Origin: a virus
IMG/VR virus record: IMGVR_UViG_3300030107_002418
Span: 30,455 to 63,629 of that record
Reading direction: 5' to 3' (one strand)
Length of the DNA: 33,175 nt
Position numbers and translations under genes: made by a program
Notes under the pieces: generated by a model
The model's database searches: none
Seen by the model: the letters and a program-made list of their open reading frames with translations, nothing else
What the model was told of the DNA's origin: nothing
Shown here: positions 1 to 9,296 of the stretch, piece by piece
Layout: each line of letters opens with the position of its first letter
Position numbering within the stretch: the stretch's first letter is position 1

Positions 1-245
1 ACCGCAGGAATATCTGAGGTTAAGGTGTAGTCTTCCAACAGTTTGTCAAGATCAGATTGAGTATAGTAACCTGTGTAATCTGCCGCAGGGATATCACTTG
101 TTAAAGTGTAGTCTTCTAAAAGTTTATCTACATCTGTATTTAAAACATAGTTTGAATAGTCTGCTGGAAGGATATTTTCATTTGCTGTGTAATCTTTTAA
201 GAGTTCATTGATATCATCTTGTGTGTAGTAGTCATCGTAAATACC
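1..245 (-). repeat. 81-bp (27-codon) tandem repeat inside the partial gene
   Basis: Near-copies recur every 81 bases: the CCGCAGG[AG]ATATC segment at about 2 and 83 has a diverged copy at about 164. At the protein level each unit is 27 residues with conserved LLxDYT and an I-P/L-A-DY segment. At least 2.8 units are visible and the array continues past the window edge. Confidence 0.75.
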
Positions 246-755
246 GTATTGACCTAAATCTAAAGAACCAATTCCTTCAAAACCTTGGGGGTTATTTAAC
301 AGGTATTGATCGATTAAATCCTGTATCGCTTCTGCATCATAAGAAGGGTCTAAAACCCCACTACCTCCTCCCCCAGTTTCATCAGTTCCAGTTCCAGTTT
401 CTGTATCTGCTTTGGTTTCAGTGCTAACGCCAGTGGTGGTGTCTGTTTCTGTTCCAGTTCCAGTTCCAGTGTCGGTGGTGGTTGGTGGTCCAGCTAAAAG
501 AGGTGCAAATTGTGCTTGCTGCATAGCCATTAATCCAGCTAGTTGGTCTGCCCCACCTGTTGGCTGAGGGGTAAACCCATAAGGTCCAGGATCTCCTAGG
601 CTCGGTAGTCCAGCCCCTTGCATTTGTATTGGAGGTGGGGGTGGTAATGACTCAACTTTCTGTATCCCGTAGGGGTTAGTAACTGGGTCATAAGGATCCA
701 TTCCTCCTGCTGGGACACCCATTACTGGTCTATAATCACCAAAAACATACGACAT
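1..755 (-). CDS. Partial repeat-containing virion-type protein (3' end outside window)
   Basis: An open frame of 251 codons starts at ATG 755-753 behind a GGAGAAAATT ribosome site and runs off the left edge with no stop. The start reads MSYVFGDYRPVMGVPAGG. A proline-rich stretch follows (about residues 35-60), then a Thr/Gly/Glu linker (about 95-130). From about residue 170 there are tandem 27-residue units of the form YYTQxDxxxLLxDYTxxxxI. The YTxxDxxxLL pattern resembles repeats seen in phage tail-fibre and tail-tip proteins. It is the last gene of the minus-strand virion operon seen here, 15 bases after the stop of its upstream neighbour. A virion surface or tail-associated role is inferred from repeats and position only; no domain was recognised. 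Confidence 0.75.
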   Translation of the reverse strand, partial: MSYVFGDYRPVMGVPAGGMDPYDPVTNPYGIQKVESLPPPPPIQMQGAGLPSLGDPGPYGFTPQPTGGADQLAGLMAMQQAQFAPLLAGPPTTTDTGTGTGTETDTTTGVSTETKADTETGTGTDETGGGGSGVLDPSYDAEAIQDLIDQYLLNNPQGFEGIGSLDLGQYGIYDDYYTQDDINELLKDYTANENILPADYSNYVLNTDVDKLLEDYTLTSDIPAADYTGYYTQSDLDKLLEDYTLTSDIPA

Positions 756-770
756 AATTTTCTCCTAATC

Positions 771-1604
771 CTATAATCCTAAGAAATCCTCCATTGTCAT
801 TCCTGGAGGTATCTCACCTGTGGTTGTTCTAATATCAAGGTATTCTCTAATATCTCTCCCTTTAGTTTCCCAATACTCTGAAACTATTTCATTTGGGCTT
901 CTACCTCTTCCTGCTCTTCTAGTGTAGTCTAGTAAATCAGACAATACTCCAGGATCAGATAATTCAGGTATATCTGATTCTTTTACAATTCTGTAAACTC
1001 CTTGTTGTGCTTCATCTAATTGACCAAAAGTCATGTTTTGTAGTTTTAAGGGATTTCCTTGCTCTGATATTCTTGGACCCATCCACCCTGCTCTTTCATC
1101 AAGGGAATAAGCTTGACCAGGAACACCTGATTCTACTTCTACTTTCGTTAAATTTTGAGTAGAGAATTCAGGTATCACATCGTCTCCTCTCCTTGTAAAA
1201 GGGTTAGGCATTGGGGCTTTATTGGGGACACCACTACTGGGAAAAGGGTTAGGCATTGGGGCTTTATTGGACACACCACTACTGGGGAAAGGGTTAGGCA
1301 TTGGTGCTTTGTCCCTAGCTATGGATTGAATACCACCAACACTTTTATCTACAGGTATTAGTTCACTAGCACCTCTTAACTCGTCTTGCATTATTCCGTA
1401 TTCTTCATCTCTAACAGCACGAATACCTTTTTCTTCTCGGATAGCGTCTCTAGTTGCGTCAAATCGTGCTCTATTTTTATCACTCATTCCGTGTCTAGCA
1501 GCATCTCTTTCTACACTAGCCAACTGTCTTTCTATGTCATCAAGTTCTCTTGTCCTCATCCTCTTGATGCCTTGTTTTGTTAGTTCATATAATAATCTTA
1601 TCAT
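771..1604 (-). CDS. Hypothetical virion-cluster protein with 15-residue Pro-rich repeats
   Basis: This protein has 277 residues. The N-terminal 80 residues are highly charged and helical (many Arg/Glu/Asp, likely coiled coil). Residues 99-140 hold three near-identical copies of KAPMPNPFPSSGV at a 15-residue period, a likely extended linker. The C-terminal half is an unrecognised globular region. The start ATG lies one base after the TAA of the upstream gene with no clear ribosome site, so translational coupling is likely. Its place in the run of virion genes suggests a structural or ejected protein, but nothing in the sequence fixes a function. Confidence 0.7.
   Translation of the reverse strand: MIRLLYELTKQGIKRMRTRELDDIERQLASVERDAARHGMSDKNRARFDATRDAIREEKGIRAVRDEEYGIMQDELRGASELIPVDKSVGGIQSIARDKAPMPNPFPSSGVSNKAPMPNPFPSSGVPNKAPMPNPFTRRGDDVIPEFSTQNLTKVEVESGVPGQAYSLDERAGWMGPRISEQGNPLKLQNMTFGQLDEAQQGVYRIVKESDIPELSDPGVLSDLLDYTRRAGRGRSPNEIVSEYWETKGRDIREYLDIRTTTGEIPPGMTMEDFLGL
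1185..1310 (-). repeat. 45-bp tandem repeat encoding KAPMPNPFPSSGV
   Basis: On the plus strand the phrase AAAGGGTTAGGCATTGG recurs every 45 bases, three times in all. The units are nearly identical in DNA as well as protein, which implies recent slippage or duplication. The third copy ends in TRRG in place of PSSG. Confidence 0.85.
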
Positions 1605-1605
1605 G

Positions 1606-2406
1606 TTAATATCCGTGTTTCATTTTCATTAATTTGACTGGACCACCTGTGGCGTATTCGTCTTTTTCTGGTTTGTATGATTTCCTTATATCTTCAAGAG
1701 TGCCTAAATTTATTTCAACAGGTGCACCTTTTCCCTCTGCGCTACCTAATAGACCTGCAATACCACTTAAAACACCCATAGGATAATTTTTTCCAGGTTT
1801 AAGATTACTAAAAAATCTTCCTAACCTACCTGATTGTCCTGGTTGTCCTTTATTTATATTTGTGTTGTATGAATCTGTGATAATTTTGTTGCCCTCTTCA
1901 TCTGTGTAAAAAGAAAAACTACCCAAAAAAGTTTTTACAATAAATTCAGGATCATCTAACTTTTTAAAAAAAGTTTTTGAATCTATTTGGGGGTTTTGGG
2001 CTAAAAATCTTCGCACATTTTCAGGATCTTCAAATTCAGATTTTATTTGTCTTTGCAGTTGTCTAATAGCGTCGTTAGTGAGTATATCACCATACCCACC
2101 TTGATCGTAATAGCCTATCCTTCCACTTGTTTGTCCATCTTTTGTAGCGTCCAACACCATTTTATACATTTGATTTATTTCTTTAGGTTGTAGATCACCT
2201 GAATCATACTTACCTAGTCTTGAAACTCCAGGAATCAAATCATATAAAAACGCTTTTTGGTTTATGGGTATGTGTTTCAGTAAAGGTAGGTCACCCATTA
2301 TACTAAAATTTTCTGCGTCATATCTTTCAACAGGAGACATTTCAGTAAGGCGTTTTTGATACTCCTCGTTGTACTTTATTATTTCTTCTGGGGTGATATT
2401 AACCAT
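1606..2406 (-). CDS. Hypothetical virion-cluster protein with C-terminal GGPVKLMKMKHGY tail
   Basis: This protein has 266 residues. The N-terminal region is mainly charged and helical (starting MVNITPEEIIKYNEEYQKRL), with no catalytic motif that I recognise. A short Gly-rich segment at about 215-225 precedes the last 60 residues. The C-terminus is GGPVKLMKMKHGY, which is almost the same as the C-terminus of the upstream 1043-residue protein although the rest of the two proteins is unlike. The start ATG lies 6 bases past the upstream TGA. Context suggests a structural or ejected protein. Confidence 0.7.
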   Translation of the reverse strand: MVNITPEEIIKYNEEYQKRLTEMSPVERYDAENFSIMGDLPLLKHIPINQKAFLYDLIPGVSRLGKYDSGDLQPKEINQMYKMVLDATKDGQTSGRIGYYDQGGYGDILTNDAIRQLQRQIKSEFEDPENVRRFLAQNPQIDSKTFFKKLDDPEFIVKTFLGSFSFYTDEEGNKIITDSYNTNINKGQPGQSGRLGRFFSNLKPGKNYPMGVLSGIAGLLGSAEGKGAPVEINLGTLEDIRKSYKPEKDEYATGGPVKLMKMKHGY

Positions 2407-2412
2407 TACTCA

Positions 2413-5400
2413 TCAGTACCCGTGTTTCATTTTAATTAACCTAACTGGACCACCCTTGTTGAAAGGTGCAGGATTATATTCCCTTTCCTTTGATTTAGTA
2501 GCAAACTCATCTGGACCAAATAATTCTAACTCTATTTCGGTGCCTGTTTGGTCAGCACTATAGCCCTGTGACCTTTGAGGATCCAGTTGTGCTCCAGTAT
2601 AATCTTGTTCTGGGCTAAAGCTGATCAACTCTCTGACAATTCCTTGAGTAACAGGGTCACTTAAGAATCTATCCAATACGTTAATGTTTCTAAGCTTTTT
2701 AGGGTTTAATAAACCATCGATAACAGCTTTTTCTTTCCCAGACTTACCTAACCTCAGTGCCGCAGTTATCATTCTTCCAGGTCTTGTAAAGATACCAACG
2801 TAAGCCCTTACAATATCTAGTCCTGCTTTTAATTTAGCATCACCTGCCACATCAACTGCAGATTTCCCTTTAGGAAGCAATGCCCTTAGATGATTAGCCC
2901 AACCGTTCAAACCTTTAGCAAAATTATCACCGTACCAAACAGCCATTTGGTCACCGTGTTCATCAAGGTATTTAACAACTTTCCTAGGATCCAACTCTAG
3001 AGAAACCTTATCACCTGCTTTCCTAGTTATTTCAGAAGTGCTCTTAACAAAATCTTTATAGATCATACCTTTGTACGAGTCTATAAAATCATCCTTCATT
3101 GAGCCTTCTAAATTATCTATCGCATCTTTTAGATTTCTAGTGTATGTAATTTCATTAGACTTAAAAGTTGTGTCAAAAAGCTTTTCGGGTTGGTCTAGTA
3201 ATTCTTCTGCACCCCATGCAAACTGAGTTAAAGCTTTACGGCTTTTTTCTAATCCTTTTATCTGTGCTTGAGAATACGCAGAAGCACTGGCTGCATTTTG
3301 AAAACGCTTAAAATCTTTAGGATCAAGCCATTCTTTCATGGCGTCACCGTACTGATTCATAAAAGAATTATGTTCTGCCTCAGTCAATCTTCTTGTTTCT
3401 CCCGTAGCTGTTTGCATCTTCTTACGGTACAACCCTTTAATTGCAGAACGAATAGCCATTAACCCATCCAACCCTTCGGGTGTGTTTAAGATAGCCCTTA
3501 AAGTTCTTCTTCCCTGTGGGTTATCATTCATGATGGCTTGTTTTACAACAGCTTCATCACCTACTTCGTACCTACTTCCTGATCCTTTTAATTTACGAAT
3601 TAATTTTCCTGATATATCACGAGTAAAATTATCATTGAATTTAGCGTATCTTCTTTCTATATCACCTAGTTCATCTAAAATGTTTGGGTTACGTTCTATA
3701 ATTCCTTTACCCCATTTAGTGTTAGGATCTATTAACTGTTCTCTCATCCCTTTGAGTTGGTTTTTTAATTGTTTTAAGAAACCTAACTCTGGGGTTGAGG
3801 CACCTGACTCTGCTGATTTTTGAGCCTTCTTTATTTGTCCATTGACGTTAGTGATAGCACGTTTGAGTTGTTCGTAACTTACCTTCTTTCCTGTTCCTGG
3901 TTCTTTCTTTAACCCTAACTCCAGTATATCTTCTATAATTCTTTTGTCTTCTATTGCTAAAGAGGGAAGAATATCTCTTTCTATTTTCTTTTGGTTCTTT
4001 TTAGCAAAGCTGATTAAATCAGTAGTATCAAAAACAGGATTACCCTGTATGTCTTTTTCTATTGCTGCATACTTAGTGTCAAGAACATCGTCTACTTTAT
4101 TTCGGACTGTTTCTACAGCATTCCTAACGGCAAAACCAGATTGACCCATTGTGGTAGCACCTTCTATAAAATCATCTGCTGCTGAAAGTGCTTCTGCTTC
4201 TATATCAAGTATCTCTGACTCTAGTCTTTGGACCTCAGGTCTTCTTTGTGTCTCTATAGCTTCCTGTATTACACTACCTCTTCTTGACATTTCTGCTGGA
4301 CCAATTTCAAGAACATCCTCTAGTCCTTCAGATTGTTGACCGCTAAACTGTTCTCTAAGTGTTTGTTCTTTAATAGCGTCTTGTTCCGCCATGGTACTTC
4401 TGATTTCATCGTACTCTTTTCCAGCTTTACTCTTCATTTGAGAAAGTTCTTGCCAGTACTCTGAAGCTGGTTGTTCATCTGCCCCTTTGACAGAGGAGTG
4501 CAGTAATATCTGAGGAGCAGTTAAGGTTGCTGTTATGTCGTCAGATTCTTTTATAACTTGATCGTACGCTTCAATAAACACGTCTTCATCCCATTCTATT
4601 TTAGGGCTTATATTTTTAAGACCTGCACTGTTCATAACTCTTCTTAATAAACTAAATGCTGCGGAACCACCTGCACCAAAAGCACCAACCATTCCTCCGT
4701 GCTTCATGGCTTCTATCATCATAACCATGTCGTCATCGTACTTAGGGGATAGATAACCGTTATCCCTCATGTTATTCAGTTGAAGATACCTCATAATACC
4801 TGCTGCTGTTCCTTCTGCCGTAACACCTGCTGTCATTCTACCCATTGGACCTGAGGGAGTTAATGCTGCTGCTGTAATACCTGCTGATACTTCCCCAACC
4901 AATTCAGGTAATTCTGCAGCTACATCTGCAAACTGTAGTCCTGGAGCAAATACCGTTTGGTATTGTCCTTCTCTTTCTGGGTCACGGTACATGTACCGTT
5001 GAGAACGTGGTTCTTGTCTAACCGCAAAGTCCCAAGGTGATCCGTCTGTTTCTTTTGCATCAGGGTAGTAATCTCTTAAAACTTTTTCTAGTCCTCCGCC
5101 TTCTTGTATTGAAAAACTATCATTAGGTAACCAAGTAGCTGTACGAACCACACTAAACGGAGCACCTGATGTGTCTATACCCATTCTATTTAGGTATTCA
5201 TCTTCATCTTCATCTACAAAAGGATACGCTTCTCGACCTACTTCTTCTGGCATTAATTGAATATTCCAGTCTCCTAACATTTCTCCTTCTTCAGGGAAAA
5301 ACGGTAAAGGTCTACTTGTTCCAGGTTGCCTTTGAAACTCAGTCGGTAAGTATTCCTCGGGCATTCTTCTTGATCTTTTTGTGTGGTACTTATAGACACT

Positions 5401-5544
5401 TTCAGGGACACGGATAGTTCTACCCTCTACATCAAAAATGTCTGAGTCAACAGTTCCTGTGACATCTAGGGCTGGACTTTTAGTCGTTAAATACCTGTTA
5501 AGAATTTCATCTCTTAGGTCTTGTGTGTCTTGTTGTATTGCCAT
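2413..5544 (-). CDS. Large virion protein, possible internal/ejection protein
   Basis: This protein has 1043 residues. The N-terminal ~200 residues are acidic and rich in Pro/Tyr/Glu. Residues about 205-300 contain Ala/Gly-rich helices that could enter a membrane (AGITAAALTPSG region, and AFGAGGSAAFSLL near 295). The middle (about 370-620) is long charged helix, likely coiled coil. The C-terminus is GGPVRLIKMKHGY. Size, helix content and position beside another very large protein resemble internal virion proteins of podoviruses that leave the capsid with the DNA, but no transglycosylase or other catalytic motif was found. The start ATG is 3 bases past the upstream TAA and lacks an obvious ribosome site. 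Confidence 0.72.
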   Translation of the reverse strand: MAIQQDTQDLRDEILNRYLTTKSPALDVTGTVDSDIFDVEGRTIRVPESVYKYHTKRSRRMPEEYLPTEFQRQPGTSRPLPFFPEEGEMLGDWNIQLMPEEVGREAYPFVDEDEDEYLNRMGIDTSGAPFSVVRTATWLPNDSFSIQEGGGLEKVLRDYYPDAKETDGSPWDFAVRQEPRSQRYMYRDPEREGQYQTVFAPGLQFADVAAELPELVGEVSAGITAAALTPSGPMGRMTAGVTAEGTAAGIMRYLQLNNMRDNGYLSPKYDDDMVMMIEAMKHGGMVGAFGAGGSAAFSLLRRVMNSAGLKNISPKIEWDEDVFIEAYDQVIKESDDITATLTAPQILLHSSVKGADEQPASEYWQELSQMKSKAGKEYDEIRSTMAEQDAIKEQTLREQFSGQQSEGLEDVLEIGPAEMSRRGSVIQEAIETQRRPEVQRLESEILDIEAEALSAADDFIEGATTMGQSGFAVRNAVETVRNKVDDVLDTKYAAIEKDIQGNPVFDTTDLISFAKKNQKKIERDILPSLAIEDKRIIEDILELGLKKEPGTGKKVSYEQLKRAITNVNGQIKKAQKSAESGASTPELGFLKQLKNQLKGMREQLIDPNTKWGKGIIERNPNILDELGDIERRYAKFNDNFTRDISGKLIRKLKGSGSRYEVGDEAVVKQAIMNDNPQGRRTLRAILNTPEGLDGLMAIRSAIKGLYRKKMQTATGETRRLTEAEHNSFMNQYGDAMKEWLDPKDFKRFQNAASASAYSQAQIKGLEKSRKALTQFAWGAEELLDQPEKLFDTTFKSNEITYTRNLKDAIDNLEGSMKDDFIDSYKGMIYKDFVKSTSEITRKAGDKVSLELDPRKVVKYLDEHGDQMAVWYGDNFAKGLNGWANHLRALLPKGKSAVDVAGDAKLKAGLDIVRAYVGIFTRPGRMITAALRLGKSGKEKAVIDGLLNPKKLRNINVLDRFLSDPVTQGIVRELISFSPEQDYTGAQLDPQRSQGYSADQTGTEIELELFGPDEFATKSKEREYNPAPFNKGGPVRLIKMKHGY

Positions 5545-5547
5545 GTT

Positions 5548-8109
5548 TTAAAAGGAAGTGTACCACTCCATAAACTCTTCCATATCTGCTCTACCAGCAT
5601 CAGTATCTGGGAAAGCATCTTTTATTCTTTGTTGTGTTATTTGTTTAGCACTTGCTGGGTCGTTATACTCTTCATCATACACTATTTGTTTAGCTAATTT
5701 ACCCCAGTTGATTGTTTCACCTGTGCTTTGTATCCTAACTATTTTATCTGCTTTTCCGCTTTTATCTGCTCTTAAGCCACGAACAAAGCTAGAATACGTG
5801 TCTGGTTTTTGTTGTACAGGAACTATTCCACCAGTAGCAATAGATGTTGTTTTTCTATCAGCGTCTAGTCTTTCCAGTCTTTCATTTATAAATGCTAGGG
5901 TTTTTTCTCCTCTTCCTCCAGGAGCAAAGTATTGATTACCTACTTCCAAACTTCCTACTTGAGGAAGATCTGCACCTGCTGGGTTATCTATTAAAATCTG
6001 AGTGTCTCGGTAAATTCCGTCTTCACCTGCTTGTCTTTGATAATTCCTAAGAACTTTATACTCTAGATCATTAACAATATGTTGAAACCCTAATAAAGAA
6101 CTAGCGTTAGCACCAATCTCTTGCATAAACCTTTCAATATCAGCGTTAGATATGTCCCTACCTTTTTGTTCAGCTAATAACTTAGCAGAAGAAATAGCTA
6201 ATCCAAACATAGCAGCAGTTAGTCTATCTTTTTTAATACCTGCGTCTACTAATTTCTGACCCCAACCGTAATTTGCAATTTGGTCTTCGTATTTTTCCTG
6301 GAAGTTCTTATATAGAGAATCATAACTCTGACCTGTAATTGCTCTTCCGTCTTTTACTAAATCCTCCCTGTAAACTTTATAGGCTTCTTTTGCACTGGCT
6401 ATTATATTACCAGTTCCTGCTAAGAATTCTGCGGGACTTCCAAATAAACCTTCTTTTGCTGCTCCTCTAACTAAATCAATGTTGTCTAAAACTTTTCTTG
6501 TGTTTAAATCTAGATCAGTTAGTTTTTCCCTTGTTTCTCTCATCTCTGAAAGTTGTGCTCTAGAACCAGCATAACCTCTAATATCTCCGCTCCTACCTTC
6601 CATCATTGTCACACTTCCGTCAGGGTTGACTGTCCAAGTCTTCATCATCGTGTTAGGAACGTATCTTGCTGTTTCTGTCCCGTCTTCTAAAATAGTCATA
6701 GGGTTCTTTAGTAATTCAGATTTAGGAATAAACTTAGCTATTCCTTCTTCTAAATCAAAGACAGCTTGAGTATCTCCAGCTTTCATGAACTCGTACTCTT
6801 TTCTTGGGTCACTGGCAGGGAGAGTTAAATATTCTTGCATAGATATCTGCTCCACCTTACCGTCAGGGGATTGAATAAAGCCAAAAGTTCTTGCGTTAGT
6901 TGAGTCTACTGGGTTAACTGCGTAACCTGCTGTTATAAGGTCGCTATCTAATTTAACATTACCTGCAGCTGTTGGTGTCATTGATCTATGTTCATAGACA
7001 ACACCTGATTTATCTGAATTCCATTTAGGAATAGCGTACAGTTTGGGGTTTTCTTTTGTTGAGTCGTATTTTCTTAAATTTACTCCTTGACGTTGTAATG
7101 CTAAAGCTTCTTTGTCTCCCAACAAAATAGGTTCATCACCTATAAAAGGAACAATGTATTGTCCGATATTTCCAAGACCATCTTTACCACTACCACTTCT
7201 TGCTATTTTATCAGCTTCTAGACCTAAGTTAAAAGAAGTCATCAATAAGTCTTTAGCTTCTTTATTTCTAACTCTTTCTAATTGACTTTTAGTCATTCCA
7301 AATGAAACCATAGCTTGCCCAATTCCTGACATTCTAGAGTCACCACTTTTAGAGGCATTTAATAAGGCACTTGCTGCAGCAAGAAAAGGTAGTCCTTCAT
7401 CGGGAGCGTCTTTTAGATTTCCGTAATCTAACCCAAGTGTCTCCGCTATGTAGTGTTTAAAGAAATCAATTCTATCTTCTATGTCTATGTTCGCATCAGT
7501 GAAAACATCATTAAGCCCAATTTTTACTAAAGCGTTTTCTTGAACAGAACCACCAACACCAGACGAAGTCCCATCCCCCTCACTTTCAAAGTCTTCTAAG
7601 ACAGATAACTCAACAGCGTTTAGTTCTTGAACTAAATTAGGGTCATTTTCCCCTATGCCAAAAACATCTCTACTTGTGTTTTGTATTTGTACTTCCATCT
7701 TCCTAGCTTCTGAAACTGCATCTGGGTGCAGTTCGGCATATTGGGGATTTAATCCAGTTAAAGCTTGTGTGCCCATGTCATTAGGTAAATCAGTAGAAAA
7801 CACTTCTTGTTCTACTTCAATATCTGGGGCACCAACTGGTGGAGTAGTTGGTCTTATATTAGCATAAGTGTCCATTCCTGTGCTATTGTTTATAACTTGA
7901 GCAACCGTTGTTGGATCAGTTCCAGTCATTGCGGCAATTTGGTCTATGGGTACGTTAGTTTGAAATAACCTAATAATAGTGTCCTCAACACTTTCCTGGG
8001 GGTTAAACATGTTGGTGTTTCTAGGTTGAACTACACCACCCATCGGATTTTCTTGTTGTCCTATCACAGAAACTATGCCTGCGTTTGGATACCCCATATT
8101 AGTTGCCAT
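5548..8109 (-). CDS. Large virion protein, possible internal/ejection protein
   Basis: This protein has 853 residues. Residues about 40-75 (DTIIRLFQTNVPIDQIAAMTG and following VAQVI) look like a small helix-turn-helix-type bundle. A long mixed middle follows, then a helical C-terminal third with AMFGLAISSAKLLAEQKG followed by RDISNADIERFMQEIG near 675-715. I have the impression that this segment recurs in large structural proteins of marine phages. A ribosome site (AAAGG) lies about 10 bases before the ATG. It sits between the glycine-rich protein upstream and the 1043-residue protein downstream, all tightly spaced. A role in DNA delivery or the tail tip is inferred from context. Confidence 0.72.
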   Translation of the reverse strand: MATNMGYPNAGIVSVIGQQENPMGGVVQPRNTNMFNPQESVEDTIIRLFQTNVPIDQIAAMTGTDPTTVAQVINNSTGMDTYANIRPTTPPVGAPDIEVEQEVFSTDLPNDMGTQALTGLNPQYAELHPDAVSEARKMEVQIQNTSRDVFGIGENDPNLVQELNAVELSVLEDFESEGDGTSSGVGGSVQENALVKIGLNDVFTDANIDIEDRIDFFKHYIAETLGLDYGNLKDAPDEGLPFLAAASALLNASKSGDSRMSGIGQAMVSFGMTKSQLERVRNKEAKDLLMTSFNLGLEADKIARSGSGKDGLGNIGQYIVPFIGDEPILLGDKEALALQRQGVNLRKYDSTKENPKLYAIPKWNSDKSGVVYEHRSMTPTAAGNVKLDSDLITAGYAVNPVDSTNARTFGFIQSPDGKVEQISMQEYLTLPASDPRKEYEFMKAGDTQAVFDLEEGIAKFIPKSELLKNPMTILEDGTETARYVPNTMMKTWTVNPDGSVTMMEGRSGDIRGYAGSRAQLSEMRETREKLTDLDLNTRKVLDNIDLVRGAAKEGLFGSPAEFLAGTGNIIASAKEAYKVYREDLVKDGRAITGQSYDSLYKNFQEKYEDQIANYGWGQKLVDAGIKKDRLTAAMFGLAISSAKLLAEQKGRDISNADIERFMQEIGANASSLLGFQHIVNDLEYKVLRNYQRQAGEDGIYRDTQILIDNPAGADLPQVGSLEVGNQYFAPGGRGEKTLAFINERLERLDADRKTTSIATGGIVPVQQKPDTYSSFVRGLRADKSGKADKIVRIQSTGETINWGKLAKQIVYDEEYNDPASAKQITQQRIKDAFPDTDAGRADMEEFMEWYTSF

Positions 8110-8111
8110 GA

Positions 8112-9296
8112 TTAAGTACCTTTACCCCACTGCTTATATGCTCCGTATGCAGAAAGAGCAGTTGCTAAATTATCCATTAAAGAATCACTTCCTTGTCCCG
8201 TTGCGTATCTGTTAGTGGTTGAAGTACCACCTAACATCCCTAAAATAGGAGAAGTCATTCCGATACCTTGACCAAGTATCTGACTAGGTAGGTTGTATTG
8301 ACCTACAAAGTTTCCGTAATCAACGTCAGCTATTCTCTGTTGCATAGCGTCTTGCATTCCACCACCCTTCATTAAACGGTTAATGTCTTCACCTTGTAGA
8401 CCGTACTGCATAGCCCCTAAGTTAGCCATGTTCATGCCTGTATTACCCATAAATTGTCCTAGACCTAAACCAGCTTTTCCTAAGTTAGTACCGTAGCCTC
8501 CGTAAACATTAGCAAGTTGACTTCCTAAAGAACCAACACCACCAGCTACGTTACCTAACCCACCAGCTGCTGACTGTTGTAGTTGTCTCTGTAAAGCAGA
8601 CTCACCCATTGCTGCCTGTTGTGCTTGTGCATAGTTTTGACCATAAAGACTAGCAGCAGCATCACCCATTGCTGTTTGACCAGCCCTTTCTATATTTTCT
8701 TCCGTTAGTCTACCACGACTACCACCAAAAGCCCCAGCACCAACAGCAGCATCTCTAGATGCCGTTCTTTGTCTGTCAATACCTCTCCTCATTTGACCTA
8801 GTGTTTTATTCACCACATTTTCTGTGTAAGGGTTCATGTAGTTTCCTACACTATTTGGGTTGTATCCTTGTGTTGATTGACCGTACAATCCTGCACTTTG
8901 ACCTAAGAGGTTCATCCCTTGACCAACTGAACTTTCTGTGGCACCTATACCTCTTCCGTACAAGTCAGCCATAGTGTTGTATCCTTGCCCAGCTGTATTT
9001 ACACCACTTGTTAATCCTTGTTGTGCTGTGTTAAAATAAGGTTGATAAGACCCTACACCTTGACCTATTCTGTTAAATCCCTGTTGAGTCATTTGGCTAA
9101 ACGGAGCCACCCTCATACCTTGATAGGTGTAAGGATTCATTCCAGGAACACCCATAGTGGCGAATTTATTGTAAATATCTTGGTTCAATAAAGGGATCAG
9201 ACCAGGAACACCTGTTCCTGCTCCCGCATATAAATCAGCTAAATACTGTGGAGGAACAGACTTACTCGTCTGATCTAAATATTCTTCTGTTGCCAT
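8112..9296 (-). CDS. Gly/Gln-rich virion structural protein
   Basis: This protein has 394 residues, very rich in Gly, Gln, Ala, Tyr and Asn. The central segment has YMNPYTENVVNKTL (153-166) followed by RQRTASRDAAVGAGAFGGSR (175-194) and an Ala/Gln helix (about 200-240). The AGAFGGSR motif is one I associate with conserved structural proteins of tailed phages near the tail-tip or ejection genes. Flanking Gly-Leu-Gly-Gln repeats look like flexible or beta-rich spacer. Its ATG overlaps the upstream TAA (TAATG), so it is co-translated with that gene. The exact place in the virion is not determined. Confidence 0.75.
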   Translation of the reverse strand: MATEEYLDQTSKSVPPQYLADLYAGAGTGVPGLIPLLNQDIYNKFATMGVPGMNPYTYQGMRVAPFSQMTQQGFNRIGQGVGSYQPYFNTAQQGLTSGVNTAGQGYNTMADLYGRGIGATESSVGQGMNLLGQSAGLYGQSTQGYNPNSVGNYMNPYTENVVNKTLGQMRRGIDRQRTASRDAAVGAGAFGGSRGRLTEENIERAGQTAMGDAAASLYGQNYAQAQQAAMGESALQRQLQQSAAGGLGNVAGGVGSLGSQLANVYGGYGTNLGKAGLGLGQFMGNTGMNMANLGAMQYGLQGEDINRLMKGGGMQDAMQQRIADVDYGNFVGQYNLPSQILGQGIGMTSPILGMLGGTSTTNRYATGQGSDSLMDNLATALSAYGAYKQWGKGT

